Below are positions 33,717 to 39,168 of a stretch of DNA of 39,168 nt, piece after piece; position 1 is the stretch's first letter; every line of letters starts with the position of its first letter. The DNA is from JBDTMT01 sp033764095 (GTDB lineage Bacteria > Desulfobacterota > Binatia > HRBIN30 > CADEER01). The notes beneath the pieces are model-generated. The model searched no databases. It worked only from the letters and a program-made list of their open reading frames with translations, and was not told where the DNA came from. A program made the translations under genes and the position numbers. The DNA lies in the NCBI GenBank assembly GCA_033764095.1, contig JANRJF010000218.1, forward strand, positions 1-39,168, in the 5' to 3' direction.

Positions 33717-34097
33717 ATGCCCGCCGGTCCGCCCGAGCTTCCCGACAAGCTGTACTTCAAGATCGGCGAGGTGGCGAAGATCGTCGGCGTCAAGCCCTAC
33801 GTCCTGCGCTACTGGGAGACCGAGTTCCCGGTCATCCGCCCCGGCAAGACCCGCTCCAAGCATCGGCTGTATCGGCGCCGCGACGTCGAGGCGCTGCTGG
33901 AGATCAAGCGCCTGTTGCACAACGAGCGCTTCACCATCGAGGGCGCCAAGCGGCGCCTCAAGACGGCCGTCAAGACCGCCGCGCCGAGCCCCGAGCCGCG
34001 CCCCCAGCTCACCCTGCCGCTGGGCGAGCGCACCTACCGCAACATGCTGGTTCGCCTGCGGCAGGACCTGCTCGCCTTGTACGATTTGCTGCGCTGA
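33717..34097 (+). CDS. MerR-family transcriptional regulator
   Basis: 126 residues. A MerR winged helix-turn-helix at residues 12-80: KLYFKIGEVAKIVGVKPYVLRYWETEFP, then SKHRLYRRRDVEALLEIKRLL and FTIEGAKRRL. The C-terminal 45 residues are short and helical with no Cys metal site, so it is not a metal sensor of the classic MerR kind. It starts 5 bp after ihfA. A MerR-type gene right after ihfA is a recurring arrangement in delta-proteobacteria; its targets are unknown. Confidence 0.9.
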   Translation: MPAGPPELPDKLYFKIGEVAKIVGVKPYVLRYWETEFPVIRPGKTRSKHRLYRRRDVEALLEIKRLLHNERFTIEGAKRRLKTAVKTAAPSPEPRPQLTLPLGERTYRNMLVRLRQDLLALYDLLR

Positions 34098-34237
34098 GCC
34101 AGGCGGGGGCGGGGCGGGGCGCACGATCCTGCCGTCACGCCAGTAACGCGGTGGCTTCCATTTCCGTACAGCCGGCTCGCGCAGCCGCGCCGGGTCGCGC
34201 TTCAGGGCTGGCACATGCGTTGCTGATTCTCCGGCCG

Positions 34238-34522
34238 ATGCCAGCGATTCATCCCGATGTCCCGTTGCGTTCTCGAACCCGAGCCGAAGCCGCGTTCGCC
34301 ATCATGCGGGCGCTGCTGAAGGGCCGGCTGCTGTGGCCGTACGACGGCGCGCTGCCGCTGGAGGCGCTCGAGGCGCTGGTCGACGCGCCGTTGAGCGTCC
34401 TCACCAGCGCGCTGGCGCACCTGAGCGACGAGGGCGTCGTCCTGCTCGACCAGGATGCCGGCACGGTGCGCCTCAGCACCACCGTCGTACGCGAGCTGAA
34501 CGGCGGGCCGTTGCTGCACTGA
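34238..34522 (+). CDS. Small winged-helix-like protein, unknown function
   Basis: 94 residues from ATG 34238; GTG 34151 would add 29 residues that look less protein-like. No clear Shine-Dalgarno for either. The pattern AFAIMRALLKGRLLWPYDG, then LEALEALVDAPLSVLTSALAHLSDEGVVLLDQDAGTVRLST resembles a winged helix: a short helix pair followed by a two-stranded wing with GVVLLDQDAGTVRL. No named family recognised. It converges on the MetE-like gene with 11 bp between. Confidence 0.55.
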   Translation: MPAIHPDVPLRSRTRAEAAFAIMRALLKGRLLWPYDGALPLEALEALVDAPLSVLTSALAHLSDEGVVLLDQDAGTVRLSTTVVRELNGGPLLH

Positions 34523-34533
34523 CCCGCGGCGTG

Positions 34534-35415
34534 TCAGCGCAGCGCGCCGATCAGCCGCAGCACGGCGGCAGCGTCGTCGGCACTGACGCCGGCCAGCCCG
34601 TGCGCCGGCTGCAACCACACCTGATCGTGGACGTAGCGCGCCAGCAGTCGATCGCGCAGCGCGCGCACCTCGTCGAGCGGGCTGGGCCGCGCGCCGATCA
34701 CCCCGAGTGCCAGCGGCTTGCCGGATCCGGTTGCGGCGATCGCCTCGACCAGGCGCGGGTGTCCGGCGCAGTCGACCGCGATCACGTCGCCGGGCAGCGT
34801 GTTGAGCTGCGCATAGCAGGCGCCGGCGTCGGCGCCGTAGGTCGACACGACGACCGTCGCTTGGCCGACCGCCGCGTCCACCGGCGGCTCGAGCAGCGCG
34901 CGCAGCAACTTGGCGTCGTCGGGCCGCGCCAGCAGCAGCGGCTCGTCGATCTGAATGCAGCGCACGCCGGCGGTCACCAGCGCGGTCACCTCCTGGGCGA
35001 GCAGGGCGGCGAGATCGAGCGCCAGGTCGGCGATGTGATGGTACGCCGTCGTCGCGATCTCGGCGGCGTGCGCCAACGTGTAGGGACCGGTGAAGGTGAC
35101 CTTGAGCGGCGCGCCGGTCAGCGCGGCGGCACGGCGGAAGCCGTCGAGCAGCAGCGGCCGGTGCCGGCGCAGCTTGGCCTGTACGATCGGCCGCTGCGCC
35201 AGGCTGAGGCCGAGCGGCAGCTGATGCGGACCGCCGAGCCGCACGCCGTCGAGCGGCGCCAGCAAGGGCGTGATTGCATCGCGCCAGCCCGGCTGTCCGT
35301 CGGTGACCACGTCGAGCCCGGCGGCGGTCTGCGCGTCGAGCCACGCCCGCAGCTCGGCCGTCGATGCCGCGTCACGAAAGGGCAGCGCGCCGTGGTTGGC
35401 GCAGACGATGCGCAT
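34534..35415 (-). CDS. MetE/UROD-like barrel protein without the usual zinc ligands
   Basis: 293 residues from the ATG at 35413-35415. It matches the catalytic barrel of cobalamin-independent methionine synthase: LDVVTDGQPGWRDAI, LKVTFTGPYTLA, GVRCIQIDEPLLLARPDD and LALGVIGARPSPLDEV. The zinc-binding positions of MetE do not survive: the HxC motif is replaced (VVVSTYGADAG), and the late Cys is replaced in LALGVIGAR. It therefore probably is not a standard methionine synthase. Short MetE-like proteins of about 300 residues exist in archaea and many bacteria with varied or unknown methyl-transfer roles. Divergent from thiO with 95 bp between. Confidence 0.75.
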   Translation of the reverse strand: MRIVCANHGALPFRDAASTAELRAWLDAQTAAGLDVVTDGQPGWRDAITPLLAPLDGVRLGGPHQLPLGLSLAQRPIVQAKLRRHRPLLLDGFRRAAALTGAPLKVTFTGPYTLAHAAEIATTAYHHIADLALDLAALLAQEVTALVTAGVRCIQIDEPLLLARPDDAKLLRALLEPPVDAAVGQATVVVSTYGADAGACYAQLNTLPGDVIAVDCAGHPRLVEAIAATGSGKPLALGVIGARPSPLDEVRALRDRLLARYVHDQVWLQPAHGLAGVSADDAAAVLRLIGALR

Positions 35416-35510
35416 GCGGGAGCGATAGCCGCCGCGCTGCGGCGCGGCAAGCATGTTCGCCGGGTCGACACGCCGCCGGCGGCTTTGCGAGGCGGGCGGC
35501 GAGTGCGAGA

Positions 35511-36635
35511 ATGCCGCGCATGCTCGATGTCGCGGTGCTCGGCGGTGGTCTGGTCGGCTGCGCGATCGCGCACCGCCTCGCCGCCGAGGGGCTGCGCGTC
35601 GGCCTGTACGAGCGCGGCCGCCTCGGTGGCGAGGCGTCGGGCGCCGCCGCCGGCATGCTGGGGGTACAGGCCGAGGCGGACGACGGCCTCATGCTGCGCC
35701 TCGGCCTCGCCAGCCGCGCCCGCTACGACACCTGGTTGCCAGTCATTCGCGAGACCAGCCGCATGGCGGTGGAGTGGTGGCGCGAAGGGACCCTCAGCGT
35801 CTGCTTCAGTGCCGCCGACGAGGCGGCGTTGCGTGCGCGGCGCGCGTGGCTGGCGAGCGAGGGCGCGCCGGGCGAAGGGCTCGATGCGGCGCAGTTGCGC
35901 GCGCTGGAACCGGGGCTGAGCCGCCGCGTGCGCGGCGGCGCGCTGTTTCCCCTCGACGTGCGGCTCGACAATGTCGCGCTCACCCGCGCCGTCGCCGCCG
36001 CGGCGGCGGCCGCCGGTTGCGTGATGAACGAGCACAGCGAGGTGCGCTCGGTGGTGGTCGAGCGCGGCCAGGTGAGCGGCATCACCACCGCCGCCGGACG
36101 GGTGGCGTGCGGCACGGTGGTCAACGCGCTCGGCGCCTGGGCGGCGCGGGTGCGCGGCATGACGCCGCTGCCGGTCGAGCCGGTGCGCGGGCAGATCGCG
36201 GTGCTGCAGGCGCGGCGTCCGCCGTTCCGCCACGCACTCTACTCGCCGCGCGGCTATGCGGTCGCGCGGCGCGACGGGCGCGTGCTGCTCGGCAGCACGC
36301 GCGAGGCAGCCGGCTTCGAGAAGCGTTGCACGGCCGGCGGCCTCGGCGCGATTCTCTCCGCCGGCCTGGAGCTGGCGCCGCCGCTCGGCGCGCTGCCATT
36401 CACGGCCTCGTGGTCGGGGCTGCGCCCGGGCTCGGCCGACGGCCGCCCGATCGTCGGTCGCGACCCGGCGGTGCGCGGTTACATCGTCGCCACCGGGCAC
36501 TACCGCAACGGGGTCCTGCTCGCGCCGCTCACCGCCGACCTGGTCGCCGACCTGCTGCGCGGCACGCCGAACGACTGGACCGCGCCGCTGTCGCTCGAAC
36601 GGTTCGCCGCCAGCGCGGCGGCGGCGCGGTCCTGA
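35511..36635 (+). CDS. thiO: Glycine oxidase-like FAD enzyme, probable ThiO
   Basis: 374 residues from ATG 35511; ATG 35520 is also possible. DAO-type flavoprotein: the N-terminal FAD motif VAVLGGGLVGCAIAHRLA, then GGEASGAAAGMLGVQAEAD (ThiO-like), then ALYSPRGYAVARRDGRVLLGSTRE and the C-terminal SWSGLRPGSADGRPIVGRDP and ATGHYRNGVLLAPLTA, where the H-x-R-N-G is typical. Glycine oxidase makes the iminoglycine needed for the thiazole of thiamine. No other thi gene is in the window, so the role as ThiO rests on family resemblance. Confidence 0.85.
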   Translation: MPRMLDVAVLGGGLVGCAIAHRLAAEGLRVGLYERGRLGGEASGAAAGMLGVQAEADDGLMLRLGLASRARYDTWLPVIRETSRMAVEWWREGTLSVCFSAADEAALRARRAWLASEGAPGEGLDAAQLRALEPGLSRRVRGGALFPLDVRLDNVALTRAVAAAAAAAGCVMNEHSEVRSVVVERGQVSGITTAAGRVACGTVVNALGAWAARVRGMTPLPVEPVRGQIAVLQARRPPFRHALYSPRGYAVARRDGRVLLGSTREAAGFEKRCTAGGLGAILSAGLELAPPLGALPFTASWSGLRPGSADGRPIVGRDPAVRGYIVATGHYRNGVLLAPLTADLVADLLRGTPNDWTAPLSLERFAASAAAARS

Positions 36636-36703
36636 AGCCGCGGCGCGTTGACCGTCTGCCGGGCGACCGGTACAACTCGCCGCTGCTGTCGCGGCGGAAC
36701 TGG

Positions 36704-37411
36704 GTGCTGGAGTCGCTCGAAGTCACACTGGTCATCTACCGCCGCGCCTTCGCGCGCGGCGCGGTGCTGGCCGTCAAGAACTGGCCGGTGTTCGGCTCAC
36801 TGTTCGCGTACAGCGCGATCCTCGCCGCCGGTGCCTACGCGGCGATCTTCCTCGGCCTGGTCGGCGGGCTGCTGTTGTCGCTGCTCACCTCGGCGTGTCT
36901 GGGCTCCGGGCTCTACCTGGTCGAGATGATCGTGCGCACCAACAAGGTCACCTGGGAGGACTTCACGCGCAGCTTCGGCGTGTACTTCTGGGACGTCGTC
37001 GGGGTGAGCTTCGCGCTCTGGGTGTTCTGGTTCGTCGCCCGGCCGATCATCGAGCAGGTGCCGCAAGGCCCGGTGGTCGTGCTGGCGATCAACCTGGTGC
37101 TGTTGGTGCTCTTCAACGCGGTGCCGGAGCTCATCTACCTGGGGCACTACTCGGTGATGGCGCTGCTGTCGCGCAGCTACGAGTTCGTCACCAACAACTG
37201 GATCGAGTGGTTCCCGCCCAACCTGCTGCTGCTCGGGGGGTTGTGGTTGCTCTGGCAGCTGCCGGTCGACGGCTGGGCGCTGGCGCTGGCGAAGAGCGCG
37301 GTGATCTCGCTGGCGCTCTACTTCGCCATGGTGGTGCGCGGGCTCATCTTCATCGAGCTCGACGGCAGCACGCGCCGGGCGCGCGCCTTCCGCCACAAGA
37401 TGGGGCGCTGA
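36704..37411 (+). CDS. Multi-pass membrane protein, family not recognised
   Basis: 235 residues from GTG 36704. The frame is open further upstream, and CTG 36632, which overlaps the thiO stop like the bshC start, would add 24 residues. At least five long hydrophobic segments: SLFAYSAILAAGAYAAIFLG, the GGLLLSLLTSACLGSGLYLV region, VVGVSFALWVFWFVA, VVVLAINLVLLVLFNAVPEL and the LLLLGGLWLLWQLP region. Charged loops include RTNKVTWEDFTRSF. Function unknown. Its stop abuts the stop of the convergent histidine kinase gene. Confidence 0.75.
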   Translation: MLESLEVTLVIYRRAFARGAVLAVKNWPVFGSLFAYSAILAAGAYAAIFLGLVGGLLLSLLTSACLGSGLYLVEMIVRTNKVTWEDFTRSFGVYFWDVVGVSFALWVFWFVARPIIEQVPQGPVVVLAINLVLLVLFNAVPELIYLGHYSVMALLSRSYEFVTNNWIEWFPPNLLLLGGLWLLWQLPVDGWALALAKSAVISLALYFAMVVRGLIFIELDGSTRRARAFRHKMGR

Positions 37412-38758
37412 TCAGGCGCGGCCGGCGTCCGCCGCCGGTGGAGTCTGCAGCTGGCGCGGCAGGCGGACGGTGAAGGTCGAGCCGCCGCCCTGGGCGGTTT
37501 CGACCTCGATGGTGCCGTGCAGCAGCTCGACGAACTGGCGCACGATGTAGAGGCCGAGGCCGACGCCCTGCGCGTTGGTCGCCACCGCGCCGGCGGTTCG
37601 GCGGAAGGGGTCGAAGATGTGCGGCAGGTCGGCGGCGGCGATGCCGATGCCGCGGTCGGTGACGCGCAGCAGGAGCTGATCGCCGCTCGCCCGGGCGACG
37701 CGCACCTCGACCGGCTGGCCGCCGCCGTACTTCACCGCGTTCTCGACGAGATTGCGCAGGATGGTGAGCAACTTCTCGCGGTCGGTGTAGAGGCGCGGCA
37801 GGTCGTCGGTGGCCGGCCAGATCACCGGCGCCTTCGGATTGTCGGGAAAGTCGTAGCGCAACTCGCTGAACACGCCGGCGAGCGGAAACTCGCTGCAGAC
37901 GATCGCCTCGCGGCCGGACTGCAGGCGGTTGACCAACCGGCTGACGTCGAGCAGGCGCGACAGATAGCGGTGCAGGTTCTCGCCCGCCGCCTGCACCTTG
38001 CCGAGGACGGTGCGCTGCTCGCCGGGGATGGCGCCGAACTCCTCCTCGAGCAGCAGGTCGACGTAGCCGAGGATGACGGTCAACGGCGTGCGCAACTCAT
38101 GCGAGATGGTGCCGAGGAACTCCGACTTGATGCGGTCCGCCTCCTGCGCGCGCGAGCGCTCCTGACGGGTGCGGTCGACCAGATAGCCGTAGAACGCGGC
38201 GGCGGTGAACAGGAAGGGGATGCGGATCAGCGAGGGCGAGTTCCACCACGACCAGCCCTCGCCGGTGACCGACATGACGTAGAGGTAGGCGCCGCACACC
38301 GCGACGGCGGCGAGCGCGATCAGCCACAGCGTCTCGCCGATGGCCGCGAGCAGCAGGATGAAGAAGTAGAGAAAGTAGAACTCGGCGGTGAACTTGCCGC
38401 TCAGCAACAGGGCGACGGTGATCCACAGTGTGTCGCCGACGATGATCGCCGGGCCGAAGTAGGGCGAGCCGGTGATCCGACCAGGCAACTGCGCCACGAC
38501 GACGTTGGAGGCCAGCGCCAGCACCACCAGGAGGATCGCCGGCAGCGGCGGCAGCTGCAGGTTCTCCTCGACCAGCAGCAGGTACGCCGTCGCAATGATC
38601 AGCGTGTAGCGCAGCAGCAGGAAGGCGCGCTGCGGCGGCAGACTGTCGCGCGCCGGGTCATGGCGCACGAGACCAGCGCCCGGCGCCGGCACGTCGGCAG
38701 ACGAAACCACCGGCGCCGTCGTCACGTCCACCGTCGTCGGTGGCGCCGGAGTCGCCAT
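37412..38758 (-). CDS. Sensor histidine kinase with multi-pass membrane sensor
   Basis: 448 residues from the ATG at 38756-38758; a GTG 9 bp further upstream is an alternative, and a G-rich ribosome-binding tract lies before both. The N-terminal 190 residues carry five or six membrane helices with no periplasmic domain (FLLLRYTLIIATAYLLLV, AILLVVLALASNVVVAQLP, FYFLYFFILLLAAIGETLW). HisKA box SHELRTPLTVILGYVDLL, N box LRNLVENAVKYG, G1 DRGIGI and G2 GVGLGLYIV are all intact, so it should autophosphorylate. No response regulator gene is adjacent, so it is an orphan kinase with an unknown signal. Confidence 0.93.
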   Translation of the reverse strand: MATPAPPTTVDVTTAPVVSSADVPAPGAGLVRHDPARDSLPPQRAFLLLRYTLIIATAYLLLVEENLQLPPLPAILLVVLALASNVVVAQLPGRITGSPYFGPAIIVGDTLWITVALLLSGKFTAEFYFLYFFILLLAAIGETLWLIALAAVAVCGAYLYVMSVTGEGWSWWNSPSLIRIPFLFTAAAFYGYLVDRTRQERSRAQEADRIKSEFLGTISHELRTPLTVILGYVDLLLEEEFGAIPGEQRTVLGKVQAAGENLHRYLSRLLDVSRLVNRLQSGREAIVCSEFPLAGVFSELRYDFPDNPKAPVIWPATDDLPRLYTDREKLLTILRNLVENAVKYGGGQPVEVRVARASGDQLLLRVTDRGIGIAAADLPHIFDPFRRTAGAVATNAQGVGLGLYIVRQFVELLHGTIEVETAQGGGSTFTVRLPRQLQTPPAADAGRA

Positions 38759-38914
38759 CCTGCTCACCCCCAGACCCTACTGCACGCGCTCACGAAAGAG
38801 GATTGAAAATCCTTCCCGGACGACGCGACGCAGCTGGCCCGAAAACGACGCGCCGCCGGTGCCTGTACCGTGCGCCGGCGCAAGAGGGGAGTCGGGAATT
38901 ACCCTAATGCGCTC

Positions 38915-39168
38915 TCACTGGACGGGTGACTTGCGACGCGCCCGGCGCTTTGGCGCCGCGCCTTCGGTCTGATCAACCGTCGGCGTGGCCGCCTTGGTCT
39001 TGCGCGGCTTGGCGGTGCTGGCGCGTCGGGCGCGGGGCGTCTTGGTGGCCACCGCGTCCGCCGCGGCCGGCGCCGGTGCGTCCGCCGCAGCCGCCTTGGT
39101 TCGGCGCGGTTGCCGGGGAGCGCTGGCACGGCGCGTCCGCTGCTTCGCCGGGGCGCGCTCGGGCGCGG
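38915..39168 (-). CDS. Basic Ala/Pro/Lys/Arg-rich protein, C-terminal part (histone H1-like), partial
   Basis: The stop codon is at 38915-38917, and the frame stays open through about 84 codons to the right edge of the window, so the start lies outside. The residues are almost all Ala, Pro, Lys, Arg and Thr with short basic clusters (AKQRTRR, PRQPRRTKAAA, ATKTPRARRASTAKPRKTK) and end in KRRARRKSPVQ. This is like the tails of bacterial histone H1-like or AlgP-type DNA-binding proteins, or the basic tail of a larger nucleic-acid enzyme. Overlapping frames here give similar low-complexity strings, so the identification is tentative. Confidence 0.55.
   Translation of the reverse strand, partial: APERAPAKQRTRRASAPRQPRRTKAAAADAPAPAAADAVATKTPRARRASTAKPRKTKAATPTVDQTEGAAPKRRARRKSPVQ

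Noticed and set aside
38799..38813. Hairpin AGGATT-GAA-AATCCT upstream of the histidine kinase
   Set aside because: Six-base stem with a three-base loop and no T-run; likely chance, and not placed to act as terminator or operator.

Overview
The window is about 39 kb of very GC-rich DNA (roughly 70% by eye) from a Gram-negative-type bacterium. Signal peptides, lipoboxes, a DUF1302 outer-membrane porin and a second beta-barrel all point to an outer membrane. The Thr/Pro-stalked Cys-rich surface protein, the YVTN propeller ending in a dockerin-like EF-hand pair, and the bacillithiol-type genes beside a CaiB/BaiF catabolic cluster suggest an uncultured delta-proteobacterium-like lineage such as Candidatus Binatia/Binatota. 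That placement is inference; no 16S rRNA gene is present.

Left end (1-2511): a tRNA-Glu(CUC) gene carries the scar of an integrated element. Its last 20 bp recur exactly at 1945-1964. Between the two copies lie a frameshifted tyrosine-recombinase remnant, a Cys-rich stalked surface protein and a DUF5615 toxin fragment that stops at the right repeat. Directly after the right repeat is a strong terminator that probably belonged to the tRNA before insertion, then rnk. An inverted-repeat element (2528-2685) and the propeller-dockerin protein follow.

4136-12107 is the most interesting part: six genes with overlapping stop and start codons. They are a secreted DUF2911 protein, bshC (probable CTG start), bshA, a very large exported PIG-L deacetylase, a 46-residue one-helix membrane protein, and a sodium:solute symporter. 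The set has the enzymes of bacillithiol synthesis plus exported and transport parts that the known pathway does not require.

12174-25000: a YbjN-domain protein; an outer-membrane barrel coupled to a lipoprotein; a vanadium haloperoxidase lipoprotein with all the expected vanadate ligands; a catabolic cluster (amidohydrolase, double-length CoA-transferase with one apparently inactive half, enoyl-CoA-hydratase-like protein); a small membrane protein; glnS; and, on the opposite strand, gltX and a small lipoprotein.

25006-34522: a DUF1302 porin with a clear terminator, then tRNA-Val(GAC) leading into thrS-rpmI-rplT-pheS-pheT-ihfA-merR. This is the usual translation operon, but infC is missing between thrS and rpmI. 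A likely internal promoter for ihfA lies in an AT-richer patch near the end of pheT.

34534-39168: a MetE-like protein without the usual zinc ligands, divergent from thiO; an unassigned multi-pass membrane protein; an orphan sensor histidine kinase; and the C-terminal tail of a basic histone-H1-like protein running off the right edge.
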